From Sulfurospirillum tamanense (GTDB lineage Bacteria; Campylobacterota; Campylobacteria; Campylobacterales; Campylobacteraceae): DNA of 60,705 nucleotides. Location of the stretch: the NCBI RefSeq assembly GCF_016937535.1, contig NZ_JAFHKK010000014.1, positions 1-60,705 on the forward strand, written 5' to 3'. A program made the position numbers and the translations under genes. How positions within the stretch are numbered: position 1 is the stretch's first letter; every line of letters starts with the position of its first letter. Below the pieces are notes generated by a model. It saw only the letters and a list, made by a program, of their open reading frames with translations. It was not told where the DNA came from and did no database searches. Of the stretch, positions 16,183 to 25,326 are shown piece by piece.

Positions 16183-16459
16183 TCCTCTCCTTTTGTTGCT
16201 TCGTGTGGCTATGATAATACAAAGAACCTAATAAATACCAAAAATATTACCAAAATACCTCAAAAAGTTCTCTCTAAACATCTTTGTACTACAATAACTT
16301 TCATTTGAGCCTCCGGCGCAAAAATAGCAAATTTAACAACACCAAGGGTGTGCAGGATTTGTGTCTAAAGACGCCTTATGTTGACGTAGCTTTTGGGGCT
16401 TTGCTTCAAAAGAGCGTGTTTTGAGCTCTTTGAGAATGTGATTAAACAAGAGGATTTAC
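16183..16459. other. Divergent intergenic region with long murA leader
   Basis: 277 bp between the rhomboid gene (minus) and murA (plus). On the minus strand TATTAT (16219-16214) is the probable rhomboid -10. On the plus strand TACAAT (16290-16295) is a candidate murA -10, leaving a ~155-base leader. Near 16399-16445 that leader has short complementary runs (GCTTTTG with CAAAAG; GAGC with GCTC). No known RNA family was recognised and no start codon with a convincing open frame is present. Confidence 0.4.
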
Positions 16460-17722
16460 ATGTACTACTTGCAAATTGAAGGACGTTACCCGCTTCATGG
16501 CGAAGTCGCCATTTCTGGCGCAAAAAATGCTGCCCTCCCCCTTTTGGCTTCCACCTTGCTTTGCGCTACGCCCGTGAGGTTAAATAACGTTCCAAAGGTA
16601 GCAGATGTGCAAACCTTTATGAAACTCTTGGAACATTTGGGTGCTTCGTGTACCTTTGAAAACAACCAAGCTACCATCGATGCCTCAACTGTCAATTCCA
16701 CGTGTGCTAACTATGACATTGTTCGCAAAATGCGCGCCTCTATTTTGACACTCGGGCCATTGTTGGCGCGTTTTGGTCAGTGTGAAGTCTCTTTGCCAGG
16801 AGGGTGTGCCATTGGTCAGCGGCCTATTGATTTGCACCTTAAAGCCCTTGAGCAAATGGGTGCAGTGATTGAGATTAAACAAGGCTATGTAGTGGCTACG
16901 GCCCTTGAGGGGCTAAAAGGTTCTACGATAGTGTTTGATAAAGTGACAGTAACAGGCAGTGAAAACATTATCATGGCAGCAGCCCTAGCCCACGGTAACT
17001 CTACCCTTGTGAATGTTGCCCAAGAGCCAGAAGTAGTGCAACTGTGTGAAGTTTTAATGGCGGCGGGCGTGCCTATTGAGGGGGTGGGAAGCAATGAGCT
17101 TCACATTCAAGGCTCTGGCCAAACACTTTTGTCTTTTCCTGAAATTTGTGTCATTCCTGACCGCATTGAGGCAGGGACTTATTTGTGTGCAGGAGCCATC
17201 ACCAATAGCCCCATTACGTTGACTCACGTCCGCCCTGACCACTTGCGTGCTCTCACGCGCAAGCTTTTAAAAATGGGCTTTGGCATCAATGAAACAAAGA
17301 ACAGTGTTTCTCTTGTGCCTGCAAAGACAATTGCAAGTGTGGATATTGAAACCACGGAATACCCCGGCTTCCCCACCGACATGCAAGCCCAGTTTATGGC
17401 TCTTGTCACACAAGCCAAGGGCACAAGCGTGATTGACGAGCGGTTGTTTGAAAACCGTTTTATGCATGTGAGTGAACTTACTCGCATGGGGGCGCAGATT
17501 CGGCTCAAAGGCCACAGTGCCACCGTGCAAGGGGAGTGTTCCTTGACGGGCGCGGATGTGATGGCGACGGATTTGCGTGCAAGCTCAGCTTTAGTATTAG
17601 CAGCCCTTGTTGCCCAAGGAACCACGCGGATTCATCGTATCTATCATCTTGATCGGGGTTATGAAGACCTTGAGGGAAAACTGGCTAAATTGGGTGCGAA
17701 AATTACCCGACTGAGCGAATAA
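16460..17722 (+). CDS. murA: UDP-N-acetylglucosamine 1-carboxyvinyltransferase
   Basis: 420 residues, the full length of MurA. It transfers enolpyruvate from PEP to UDP-GlcNAc, the first committed step of peptidoglycan synthesis in the cytoplasm. The N-terminal substrate motif SGAKNAALP is present, as is the active-site loop [14 protein letters not shown] with the catalytic, fosfomycin-sensitive Cys. [11 protein letters not shown] near the C-terminus is the conserved Asp/Arg segment. The start ATG lies inside a near-copy of the dispersed palindrome (TTTACATGTAC), after an AAGAGG ribosome-binding site. moeA follows after 9 bp. Confidence 0.97.
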   Translation: MYYLQIEGRYPLHGEVAISGAKNAALPLLASTLLCATPVRLNNVPKVADVQTFMKLLEHLGASCTFENNQATIDASTVNSTCANYDIVRKMRASILTLGPLLARFGQCEVSLPGGCAIGQRPIDLHLKALEQMGAVIEIKQGYVVATALEGLKGSTIVFDKVTVTGSENIIMAAALAHGNSTLVNVAQEPEVVQLCEVLMAAGVPIEGVGSNELHIQGSGQTLLSFPEICVIPDRIEAGTYLCAGAITNSPITLTHVRPDHLRALTRKLLKMGFGINETKNSVSLVPAKTIASVDIETTEYPGFPTDMQAQFMALVTQAKGTSVIDERLFENRFMHVSELTRMGAQIRLKGHSATVQGECSLTGADVMATDLRASSALVLAALVAQGTTRIHRIYHLDRGYEDLEGKLAKLGAKITRLSE

Positions 17723-17731
17723 GGAAAGATA

Positions 17732-18919
17732 ATGGAATTAGGATTGTACGAAGCACGTGATACGCTACTCTCTTTGGTGTGCCCTTTAAAACAAACGACG
17801 TTTGTGCCCTTGAATTTGGCCCTTGGGCGTGTTACCTCCGAGGCTATTGTGTGCCAAAAAAACCTTCCTTCTTTTAACAATGCTGCCTTGGATGGGTTTG
17901 CATTTGCGCACCACGAACATGCGCAGACTCTACGCATTAAGGCCACCATTTATGCAGGAAGAGCGCAAGTGCCGATTCTTGAAAAAGATGAGTGTTATAA
18001 GATTATGACAGGAGCAAAGGTGCCAGAAGATGCCGACACTATCGTCGCATTTGAAGATGCCTTGAAATATGATGAGGCAACCGTTACCCTGCCCCCTTTG
18101 GTCAAAAAAGGCAATGCGTTTCGCGTCAAGGGAGAGGAACAAGCCAAAGGAAACGTGCTTATAGAGGCGGGTACGACCCTTTCCCCTTCTCACATTGCTA
18201 TGCTTGCGGCTCAGGGTATTACTCAGGTGCCTGTAGTGGTCCGACCGCGCGTGGCAGTTGTCTCCACGGGTGATGAACTTAAAGAACCATGGGAGCAAAG
18301 TGGAGAAGATGAGATTCACAATTGCAACTCTTATGCCCTTGTGGCGCTGTTGCAAAGTGCAGGATTTGAGGCAGATTATTCGGGGGTTATTCCAGATTCT
18401 CTTGAAGCATCTAAGCACTTTATTGGCGGGTTAAAAATCTATGACGCAGTTATTTCTAGTGGCGGTATCAGCGCAGGAGAAGCAGACTTTGTGCGAGAGG
18501 GTTTGGAAGCCAATGGCTTTGAAGCCGCGTTCCATGGCATTAATATCAAGCCTGGTCGCCCAACCATGGTGGGGCGCATGGGAAAAACCCTTGTAATCTC
18601 GTTGCCCGGAAATCCTATGGCTGCTTTCTTAAATGGTTTTTTATTGGCTTTGCCTGCACTTAAAAAACTCTCTGGCATGGGCACGGTTACCCCGCCATTT
18701 TTGCGTGCTACGAATGCTTTGGCCTTTACATGTAAAGGGGGGCGCAATGAGTTGGTGCTTGGGCGAATCGAGGCGGGTGTATTTACCGTAACGCGCAGCA
18801 ACAAATACGGCTCAGGTATGCTTACGCCTCTTCTGGAGAGTAATGCGGTGCTTGTAAGCGAGGCTTCCCAAAAGCACTTTGATGCAGGATGCGAGGTTTG
18901 GTGTGTTTTACTCCCCTAA
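17732..18919 (+). CDS. moeA: Molybdopterin molybdenumtransferase
   Basis: 395 residues. It inserts molybdate into adenylated molybdopterin to make molybdenum cofactor. Visible family features are the N-terminal NNAALDGFAF, the GxxxKIMTGAKVPEDADT segment, the MPT-binding domain with VVSTGDEL and SSGGISAGEADFV, and the C-terminal beta domain. It contains a perfect TTACATGTAA at 18726 read as FTCKGG. It shares a strand and a short gap with murA, but the two are functionally unrelated. Molybdoenzymes (formate dehydrogenase, nitrate reductase, polysulfide reductase) are common in this group, which fits. Confidence 0.95.
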   Translation: MELGLYEARDTLLSLVCPLKQTTFVPLNLALGRVTSEAIVCQKNLPSFNNAALDGFAFAHHEHAQTLRIKATIYAGRAQVPILEKDECYKIMTGAKVPEDADTIVAFEDALKYDEATVTLPPLVKKGNAFRVKGEEQAKGNVLIEAGTTLSPSHIAMLAAQGITQVPVVVRPRVAVVSTGDELKEPWEQSGEDEIHNCNSYALVALLQSAGFEADYSGVIPDSLEASKHFIGGLKIYDAVISSGGISAGEADFVREGLEANGFEAAFHGINIKPGRPTMVGRMGKTLVISLPGNPMAAFLNGFLLALPALKKLSGMGTVTPPFLRATNALAFTCKGGRNELVLGRIEAGVFTVTRSNKYGSGMLTPLLESNAVLVSEASQKHFDAGCEVWCVLLP

Positions 18920-18923
18920 TCTC

Positions 18924-18952
18924 TTGACAAGCGAGGGTGAATTTGCTAAAAT
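18924..18952 (+). promoter_or_regulatory. Sigma-70 promoter of tRNA-Gly
   Basis: A perfect -35 box TTGACA (18924-18929), a 17-bp spacer and TAAAAT (18947-18952) place the start about nine bases before the tRNA. This is one of the few places in the window with a consensus -35 box, as expected for a stable RNA gene. Confidence 0.75.
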
Positions 18953-18967
18953 CTCACTCTCATTTTT

Positions 18968-19042
18968 GCGGGAATAGCTCAGTGGTAGAGCACAACCTTG
19001 CCAAGGTTGGGGTCGCGAGTTCGAACCTCGTTTCCCGCTCCA
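18968..19042 (+). tRNA. tRNA-Gly (anticodon GCC)
   Basis: 75 nt including an encoded CCA. The acceptor arms GCGGGAA and TTCCCGC pair fully. The D arm is GCTC/GAGC, the anticodon arm CAACC-TTGCCAA-GGTTG gives anticodon GCC, and the T arm is GCGAG-TTCGAAC-CTCGT. It is preceded by a consensus promoter and followed directly by eight Ts. The T run begins the flgA reading frame, so the tRNA and flgA may share a transcript that is processed at the tRNA 3' end. Confidence 0.97.
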
Positions 19043-19926
19043 TTTTTTTTCTCTTTTTCCTCCCCTTTTTATTAATCGCCAAGCCATTAAAAATTGCTTC
19101 TGAGTATTGTGTAGAAGGAGAGCATTTGTTGCTTTCTCACATCTCCCCTTCTCTTGAAGCCGTGCCTTTAATGCGCTTGCCCAGCAGTTCCACCTTTCAA
19201 ATTCCTTTTTTGCGTCTCGAAGCCCTTTTAACAGAGCACAACGTGACAAGTGTTGACCAATCGGGCGGTATTGTGACATTACGTCGCCATTGTGATATTA
19301 CGCATGATATTGATTTTTTGAAACACAGTGTGCAACAAGCCTTTGAAGAAGCCTACGGGGTGATTAGCATCAAAGCTATCACTCTTGTGCCCCAATCTGT
19401 TTTGCCCTCAGATTTTAAAGAATACACCCTCGTGCAAACGCGTCTTTCTGATGCCAATGTGCGCAACGCCCAAGGCACCTTTTCTGCTATTTTTGCAGAC
19501 GGACAAGGGTTGCGCCGCACGCTCTATTTTCGGTTTCATGTTGAGGCAACTTTGACAGGCTTTAAAGCGAAACATAATCTCCCAAACGGTAAAATCCTAA
19601 CCCTTAGTGACATTGAGTCTGTGCGATTTGCGCTCGAATCGCTCCCCTCCATGCCCCTGCAAGAGGTAAAACCAGATACATTGGTTGTCAAACAATACGT
19701 GCGCGAGAATACCTTGCTTTTGGAGCGTCAATTTGATGCAAAATTGCTCGTGCAACGGCGAAGTTCCGTAGAGGCCCTAATGCAAGATGGCGCACTTGCC
19801 ATTGGTGTGCGTGCCCAAGCGCTTGAGGGTGGCAACAAAGGCGACACCATTCGCATTCGCACAAACGAAGGGAAAGTTTTTCAAGCGCGCATCCTTTCTA
19901 AAAACAAGGTGATAATTAAAGAATGA
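19042..19926 (+). CDS. flgA: Flagellar P-ring assembly chaperone FlgA
   Basis: About 294 residues. The C-terminal ~130 residues are an SAF/FlgA domain (SDIESVRFALE ... GVRAQALEGGNKGDTIRIRT), which binds the P-ring protein FlgI in the periplasm. A signal peptide (IFFLFFLPFLLIA) begins immediately after the tRNA-Gly CCA. No ATG, GTG or TTG lies in frame between the tRNA and this signal peptide. The first usable codon is an ATT at 19042, whose A is the last base of CCA; a GTG at 18982 inside the tRNA and a GTG at 18937 before it are the other in-frame options. The start is therefore uncertain. The gene overlaps ubiX by ATGA. Confidence 0.85.
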   Translation: MFFLFFLPFLLIAKPLKIASEYCVEGEHLLLSHISPSLEAVPLMRLPSSSTFQIPFLRLEALLTEHNVTSVDQSGGIVTLRRHCDITHDIDFLKHSVQQAFEEAYGVISIKAITLVPQSVLPSDFKEYTLVQTRLSDANVRNAQGTFSAIFADGQGLRRTLYFRFHVEATLTGFKAKHNLPNGKILTLSDIESVRFALESLPSMPLQEVKPDTLVVKQYVRENTLLLERQFDAKLLVQRRSSVEALMQDGALAIGVRAQALEGGNKGDTIRIRTNEGKVFQARILSKNKVIIKE

Positions 19927-20447
19927 AACGACTAATTGTAGGCATTAGCGGTGCAAGTGGAGTGACATTAGGAAAGCGTTTTGTGGAACTTCTTCCCAAG
20001 GACGTGCAAGTGTACGTGATTCTCTCTGAGCACGCCAAGGTGGTTTTTAAGCGCGAAGAAGGCGTGCATTTGCTGGATGACCAAGACATTGGTGGAGTGA
20101 GTGCCTCGGGCTCCTTTCAAAACGATGGCATGATTGTTGTGCCTTGTAGTATGAATAGCCTTGCTAAGATTGCTTGCGGAATTGCTGACACCCTGTTGAC
20201 CCGCACGGCTTCGGTGATGCTCAAAGAAAAACGCCCTCTTGTCCTTGCGCCAAGGGAGATGCCTTTTGGAACGATAGCTCTTGAAAACATGCACAAACTC
20301 TCTGCTTTGGGTGTTGTTATCGCCCCGCCGGTGCTTGGGTATTATGCGAAACCTGAGTCTTTGGAGATGATGGAAGATTTTTTGATTGGCAAGTGGTTTG
20401 ATTTGTTGGGTATTCCCCATGCACTATACCAAAGGTGGCAAGGGTGA
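19923..20447 (+). CDS. ubiX: Flavin prenyltransferase
   Basis: 174 residues. UbiX-type enzymes attach a prenyl group to FMN to make the cofactor of UbiD decarboxylases; in this group they may serve menaquinone-type pathways. The N-terminal FMN-binding [13 protein letters not shown], the conserved [31 protein letters not shown] region (quoted by its ends VVPCSMNS and TRTASV) and [16 protein letters not shown] are present. It is slightly shorter than many UbiX proteins. It is coupled to flgA by ATGA and to coaD by a GTGA overlap, in the same order as in Campylobacter. Confidence 0.92.
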   Translation: MKRLIVGISGASGVTLGKRFVELLPKDVQVYVILSEHAKVVFKREEGVHLLDDQDIGGVSASGSFQNDGMIVVPCSMNSLAKIACGIADTLLTRTASVMLKEKRPLVLAPREMPFGTIALENMHKLSALGVVIAPPVLGYYAKPESLEMMEDFLIGKWFDLLGIPHALYQRWQG

Positions 20448-20941
20448 ATTTGATCACAAAAGCGGTCTATCCTGGCACCTTTGACCCCATCACCAATGGC
20501 CATATGGACATCATCCGACGTGCCAAAAGCGTGTTTGAGGAAGTGACTGTAGCAGTGGCCATTTCCCAGGAAAAACGCCCCATGTTTGACATCGAGGCGC
20601 GCGTGGCTATGGTAAAAGCGGCCACAAGGGGAATGAAGGGTGTACATGTAATGCCCTTTGATACCCTTTTGGTGGAGTTTGCTAAAGAGATTGGGTCTCG
20701 GATGATTATTCGTGGGCTTCGGGCGGTGAGTGATTTTGAATACGAACTGCAAATTGGATACGCTAATGCTTCGCTGTGGAAGGAAGTGGAAACCATGTAC
20801 CTCATGCCAAGTCTTCAAAACGCGTTTATCAGCTCTTCCATTGTGCGCTCTATCTTAAAACATAAGGGCGATGTGAGCCATTTGGTTCCCCCTGAAAATG
20901 CAGCTTTTTTAAAGGATAGTATCTATGTATGTGATCTTTGA
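20444..20941 (+). CDS. coaD: Pantetheine-phosphate adenylyltransferase
   Basis: About 165 residues. It catalyses the fourth step of coenzyme A synthesis, joining 4'-phosphopantetheine and ATP. The nucleotidyltransferase motif [16 protein letters not shown] and the C-terminal SSSIVRSI are present. The GTG at 20444 overlaps the ubiX stop as GTGA; a GTG nine bases upstream and a TTG six bases downstream are alternatives, and an AAGGG lies just before the TTG. The 3' end overlaps tmk by 17 bases. A near-copy of the palindrome (GTACATGTAA) at 20642 is read as VHVM. Confidence 0.94.
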   Translation: MNLITKAVYPGTFDPITNGHMDIIRRAKSVFEEVTVAVAISQEKRPMFDIEARVAMVKAATRGMKGVHVMPFDTLLVEFAKEIGSRMIIRGLRAVSDFEYELQIGYANASLWKEVETMYLMPSLQNAFISSSIVRSILKHKGDVSHLVPPENAAFLKDSIYVCDL

Positions 20942-21503
20942 AGGGGTAGATACATCGGGAAAGTCGACCCAGATTGCGCGCCTCAAAACCCGTTTACCTC
21001 AAGCTATCATCACCAAAGAACCAGGTGGGACGAACTTAGGCATAGAGATTCGTCGCATGGTCTTGGAAAAAACCGAACCTGTGGATGAAACGGCAGAAAT
21101 GTTTTTGTTTTTAGCCGACCGCGCGCAGCATTACCGCAATGTTGTTGCGGCACATGCGGACAAGCTTGTCATCAGCGACCGCGGCTTTGTCTCAGGGATG
21201 GCGTATGCGATGGCCAATCAAAAAAGCCTTGATTTACCCTTGCTGTTAACCCTTAATCGTCTTGCCCTTGGGGGGAATTTTGCCGATAAGATTGTCTTTT
21301 TTAAAACCAACGAAGCCTTGATTTTAGAACGTCTTGGGCAAAAGCATCACGATAGCATCGAAGCGCGCGGCGTTGAGTATTTGTTACATGTACAATATCT
21401 CATGGAAGAGATTTTAAAACGCCTTGAACTTCCTGTGTGCACCGTTGATGCGGGATGGAGTGAGGAAAAGATTGAACAAACCATTGAAGGATTTCTTATA
21501 TGA
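20925..21503 (+). CDS. tmk: Thymidylate kinase
   Basis: 192 residues. It phosphorylates dTMP to dTDP. The P-loop is [11 protein letters not shown], followed by the DR(A/G) dTMP-binding motifs ([19 protein letters not shown]) and a lid region. It begins inside the end of coaD (17-bp overlap) and ends with an ATGA overlap on hisS, so translation is coupled in both directions. Confidence 0.96.
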   Translation: MYVIFEGVDTSGKSTQIARLKTRLPQAIITKEPGGTNLGIEIRRMVLEKTEPVDETAEMFLFLADRAQHYRNVVAAHADKLVISDRGFVSGMAYAMANQKSLDLPLLLTLNRLALGGNFADKIVFFKTNEALILERLGQKHHDSIEARGVEYLLHVQYLMEEILKRLELPVCTVDAGWSEEKIEQTIEGFLI

Positions 21504-22708
21504 TAACTGCATTGCGCGGGATGAAAGATACCCTAAGTCCAGAAAACAGTGTGTACGCCTTTGTGATTAACGAATGCGTGCGCTTGGCAAAAAATTACGG
21601 GTTTGAGTTGATTGAAACACCGATTTTAGAAGAAACCGCCTTGTTTAAACGTAGCGTGGGTGAGAGTAGCGACATTGTGGGCAAAGAGATGTACCAATTT
21701 ACCGACAAAGGCGACAACGACGTGTGCATGCGCCCTGAGGGCACTGCTGGTGTAGTGCGCGCCTTTGTGCAGCACAAGATGGACAAAGCAGGCGGCGTGA
21801 AACGCTTTTTTTACCACGGCCCTATGTACCGCTATGAGCGCCCCCAAAAAGGAAGACTGCGCCAGTTTCACCAATTTGGCGTAGAATCTTTTGGGGAATC
21901 AGACGTCAAAGAAGACGCGTCGGTGATTTTGCTTTTAGCAGAAATCCTTCGCGCCCTTGGCATCAAAGCAACCCTAAAGCTCAACTCCCTAGGGTGCCCT
22001 ACATGTATGCCACCTTATCGGGAAAAACTCATCGCTTTTTTGGACGCCCAAGAGGGCTTGTGTGAGGATTGCTTGCGCCGTAAAAACACCAATCCTATTC
22101 GTGTGTTAGACTGTAAAAACGCACATTGCCAAACCCTTTTGGCTACAGCACCGCGCATTACGAACCATTTGTGCGTTACATGTAACGAGGAATTTAGTGC
22201 GTTGCAAGCCTTACTAAAGGGCTTTAACCTCCCTTTTGAGGTGGACAGCTCTTTGGTGCGTGGACTTGATTATTACTCCAAAACAGCCTTTGAGTTTGTG
22301 AGCGATGAAATCGGGGCGCAAAGTTCCATCGCTGGGGGTGGACGGTACGACCGCTTGGTGGAATTTTTAGACGGCAAGCCCACGCCTGGCATCGGGTTTG
22401 CTATGGGGATTGAGCGGCTTTTGGAGCTTGTGGTGATGCCAGAGGCGTCTCGTGAAGGAATTTATCTTGGCGCCTTGTGCGAAGAGGCAATTGGTCCTGT
22501 TTATGCACTGGCTATCCAAAAACGCGCCAGTGAAAAAGTAATGGTGGAGTATCAAGCCAAAAGCCTCAAAGCCCACTTAAAACTTGCGGATAAAAAAGAA
22601 GCTGTTATCTTTGCGTGCATGGGCGAAGATGAATTAAAAGAGGGTGTGGTGTGGGTTAAAAACCTTATCACAAAAACAGAAACACGTATTCCACTAAAGG
22701 ATTTTTAG
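21500..22708 (+). CDS. hisS: Histidine-tRNA ligase
   Basis: 402 residues, class II synthetase. Motif 2 (FFYHGPMYRYERPQKGRLRQFHQFG, quoted by its ends FFYHGPMYR and RQFHQFG), the histidine-binding motifs VRGLDYYSKTAFE and GGGRYDRL, and motif 3 (GIGFAMGIERLL) are present. The insertion domain has four Cys pairs (CPTC, CEDC, CKNAHC, CVTC), matching the zinc-containing subtype of bacterial HisRS. Two palindrome copies encode part of these: CPTC near 21999 and CVTC at 22176. The C-terminal anticodon-binding domain is short but complete. Confidence 0.96.
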   Translation: MITALRGMKDTLSPENSVYAFVINECVRLAKNYGFELIETPILEETALFKRSVGESSDIVGKEMYQFTDKGDNDVCMRPEGTAGVVRAFVQHKMDKAGGVKRFFYHGPMYRYERPQKGRLRQFHQFGVESFGESDVKEDASVILLLAEILRALGIKATLKLNSLGCPTCMPPYREKLIAFLDAQEGLCEDCLRRKNTNPIRVLDCKNAHCQTLLATAPRITNHLCVTCNEEFSALQALLKGFNLPFEVDSSLVRGLDYYSKTAFEFVSDEIGAQSSIAGGGRYDRLVEFLDGKPTPGIGFAMGIERLLELVVMPEASREGIYLGALCEEAIGPVYALAIQKRASEKVMVEYQAKSLKAHLKLADKKEAVIFACMGEDELKEGVVWVKNLITKTETRIPLKDF

Positions 22709-22710
22709 GT

Positions 22711-24567
22711 ATGCCAATGGGAAATTATGGATTAAACATTTGGGGTAGCAATAATTTTGTCATCGAAAACGGAAAGGTGTGTATCAATAAAGGGATGAAA
22801 CCCGCCTTGTACGACATCGTCGAAGAGATACGAAAAGGGGACATCCGTGGCCCTATTTTGCTTCGGTTTCCCCACCTTATCAAAAAACAAATCGACACCG
22901 TGTATAACAGTTTTCGCAAAGCAAAAGTCGAGTTTCATTACAATGGTGAATTTAATGCGGTATATCCATTAAAAGTTAACCAATACCCTGGCTTTGTGAA
23001 AAATCTGGTGGAGATTGGAAAGCCCTATGGCTATGGCTTGGAAGCGGGCAGTAAGGCAGAGTTGTTGTTGGCCATGAGTTACAACAACGACGACGCGCCC
23101 ATTACGGTTAATGGCTTTAAAGACAAGGAAATGATTAACATCGGGTTTATTGCTGCAGAAATGGGCCACAACATCACCCTCACCATCGAAGGGCTCAATG
23201 AACTTGAGAGCATCATTGAAACCGCAGGAGAGCGTTTTGCACCCAAGCCTAACATCGGATTGCGGATTCGCTTACACAGTTCGGGTATTGGGATTTGGGC
23301 AAAAAGTGGGGGGATTAATTCCAAATTTGGTCTTACTTCCACGGAGCTCATCAAAGCGGTGAGTATGCTTAAAGATGCGGGGCTTTTGGAGTATTTTACG
23401 ATGATTCACTTCCACATCGGCTCTCAAATTACCGACATTAACCCCCTTAAAAAAGCCTTGCGCGAGGCGGGAAACATTTACGCAGAACTGCGCAAAATGG
23501 GAGCGCATAATCTCAAAGCTATTAACCTTGGTGGGGGTTTGGCTATTGAATATTCTCAATACAAAAATACCCTCAACCGTAACTACACCCTCGCTGAGTA
23601 CGCCAACGACGTTGTGTTTTTGCTTAAAACCATTGCCAACCAAAAACAAGAGCCCGAACCTGATATTTTTATCGAATCAGGGCGCTACATTGCTGCCAGC
23701 CACGCCATACTCATTGCGCCCGTATTGGAGCTGTTTTCCCAAGAATACACCGAAGGAAAACTCTTTTTGAAAGAGAAAAACCCTCCTTTGGTGGCGGAAC
23801 TTTTGGACTTGTACCGTTCTATGAAGCCAGGCAACGCCCTAGAGTACTTGCATGATAGTATTGACCATATGGAGTCGTTGTTGACCCTGTTTGACCTAGG
23901 CTACATCGACCTCCAAGACCGCTCTAACACCGAAGTGCTGGTTAACCTCGTCATCAAGCGTGCGGTAAGTATGTTGGGAGATAAAAACCTTACTGAAATC
24001 ATGGACATCCAAGAGCGCGTACAGGAGCGCTATTTGGTCAACTTTTCTTTGTTTCAAAGTTTGCCAGATTACTGGGGGATTGGGCAAACATTCCCTGTCA
24101 TGCCCTTAGACAGACTGGACGAAACCCCTACTCGCTCGGCTTCTTTGTGGGACATTACGTGTGATAGTGACGGAGAGATTGGCTTCAACCTTAATAATCC
24201 GCTCTTCTTGCACGACGTCGATGTGACAGAACGCAACTACTTTTTAGGCTTTTTCTTGGTGGGTGCGTATCAAGAAGTGTTGGGCATGAGCCACAATCTT
24301 TTCACCCACCCTACTGAAGCGGTGATTCGCATTGAAGACAAAGACCCCAAGGGATATGTAGTTGAGGGGCTGTTGGAGTCTCAGTGTATTCAGGATATTT
24401 TAGAGGATATGGACTATGATGTGCGCGAAATTCAAGACAATTTGCATGAGCGCATTGAAAAATCCCCACTGATTGATGACAAACAGCGTAAGCATATTTT
24501 GGGAGAGATTTACCTCTTCTTGAACGATAATGGCTATTTGAAAACGATTGGAAAAGAAGGAGAATAA
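22711..24567 (+). CDS. speA: Biosynthetic arginine decarboxylase
   Basis: 618 residues, the usual length of PLP-dependent fold-III SpeA. It converts arginine to agmatine for polyamine synthesis. The PLP-Lys motif is AVYPLKVNQY; the phosphate-binding glycine loop is NLGGGLAIEY; the C-terminal active-site Cys region is SLWDITCDSDGEI. Two bases separate it from hisS, and its TAA overlaps the cysE start (TAATG). Confidence 0.96.
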   Translation: MPMGNYGLNIWGSNNFVIENGKVCINKGMKPALYDIVEEIRKGDIRGPILLRFPHLIKKQIDTVYNSFRKAKVEFHYNGEFNAVYPLKVNQYPGFVKNLVEIGKPYGYGLEAGSKAELLLAMSYNNDDAPITVNGFKDKEMINIGFIAAEMGHNITLTIEGLNELESIIETAGERFAPKPNIGLRIRLHSSGIGIWAKSGGINSKFGLTSTELIKAVSMLKDAGLLEYFTMIHFHIGSQITDINPLKKALREAGNIYAELRKMGAHNLKAINLGGGLAIEYSQYKNTLNRNYTLAEYANDVVFLLKTIANQKQEPEPDIFIESGRYIAASHAILIAPVLELFSQEYTEGKLFLKEKNPPLVAELLDLYRSMKPGNALEYLHDSIDHMESLLTLFDLGYIDLQDRSNTEVLVNLVIKRAVSMLGDKNLTEIMDIQERVQERYLVNFSLFQSLPDYWGIGQTFPVMPLDRLDETPTRSASLWDITCDSDGEIGFNLNNPLFLHDVDVTERNYFLGFFLVGAYQEVLGMSHNLFTHPTEAVIRIEDKDPKGYVVEGLLESQCIQDILEDMDYDVREIQDNLHERIEKSPLIDDKQRKHILGEIYLFLNDNGYLKTIGKEGE

Positions 24568-25280
24568 TGCAACAAGCAAGCCTATGGCAATTAATAAGAG
24601 AAGACTTTTCTATGCCACTTAAAAATGACCCCGCCATTCGCTCGCGCGTGGAACTTGTGTTTAACTACCCTGGTGTTTGGGCGTTGGCCAATTACCGCGT
24701 TGCGCATGCTTTACATGTAAAGGGATTTAGGCGCCTTGCGCGAGTGATTATGGGGATTACGCAGATGATTACAGGGGTAGATTTGCACCCGGGTGCTACC
24801 GTAGGTAGGCGGGTGTTTTTGGACCATGCGGTAGGGATTGTGGTGGGAGAGACGGCGGTGATTGGCAATGATGTGCTTATTTACCAAGGAGTTACCCTTG
24901 GGGGTGTGAGTCTTGAGCGCGATACCAAACGGCATCCTACCATCTTGGATGGCGCGGTGATTGGTTCTGGTGCGAAAGTGCTTGGCAACATTACCGTGGG
25001 GAGAAATTGCCGTATCGGGTCAAACTCGGTCGTGGTAAGGGATGTACCCGATGAATCTACTGCAGTAGGAATTCCAGCGCGTGTGATTGATAAAGGGCGC
25101 GATAAAAACCCCATGGCACATAACAAAATTCCTGACATTAACAAAGAGCTGTTTGCTTACTTGGTTAAACGTGTGGCACTTTTGGAAGAAGCTATTGTTA
25201 AAGACAATAAAGAACTTATCGCTAAAGACAAAGAATTGGATGAAATTTACCAATGTTTTATTAAAACCATTAAAGATTAG
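24567..25280 (+). CDS. cysE: Serine O-acetyltransferase
   Basis: 237 residues. It acetylates serine with acetyl-CoA, the first step of cysteine synthesis. The C-terminal half is a left-handed beta helix of hexapeptide repeats (VFLDHAVGIVVGETAVIGNDV, quoted by its ends VFLDHAVG and AVIGNDV) with the catalytic His of DHAVGIV and the GGVSLERDTKRHPTI loop. The last ~55 residues form a charged helical extension. A perfect palindrome at 24711 is read as ALHVKGF at the family's conserved ARV(A)HAL site. Confidence 0.95.
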   Translation: MQQASLWQLIREDFSMPLKNDPAIRSRVELVFNYPGVWALANYRVAHALHVKGFRRLARVIMGITQMITGVDLHPGATVGRRVFLDHAVGIVVGETAVIGNDVLIYQGVTLGGVSLERDTKRHPTILDGAVIGSGAKVLGNITVGRNCRIGSNSVVVRDVPDESTAVGIPARVIDKGRDKNPMAHNKIPDINKELFAYLVKRVALLEEAIVKDNKELIAKDKELDEIYQCFIKTIKD

Positions 25281-25292
25281 TGGCGGTTTTGC

Positions 25293-25317
25293 TATAATTT
25301 CGAAATTTTACATGTAA
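25293..25317 (+). promoter_or_regulatory. Promoter and palindrome in the leader of the aspartate aminotransferase gene
   Basis: GCTATAATTT gives a clear -10 box TATAAT (25293-25298). A perfect TTACATGTAA follows at 25308-25317, and its AAAGG tail doubles as the ribosome-binding site for the ATG at 25327. The palindrome would therefore lie at the very 5' end of the mRNA. Confidence 0.6.
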
Positions 25318-25326
25318 AGGGAAAAG

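Noticed and set aside
16033-16308. Plus-strand open frame crossing the rhomboid start region
   Set aside because: It is antisense to the rhomboid gene for most of its length, with no ribosome-binding site or protein features.
18937-19041. GTG at 18937 as the flgA start
   Set aside because: It would translate the whole tRNA-Gly as protein and lies within the tRNA promoter spacer; kept only as a formal option in the start-codon finding.
21960-22200. Cys-rich insertion in HisS as something novel
   Set aside because: Zinc-type Cys pairs occur in many bacterial histidyl-tRNA synthetases; only their overlap with the palindrome is noteworthy.
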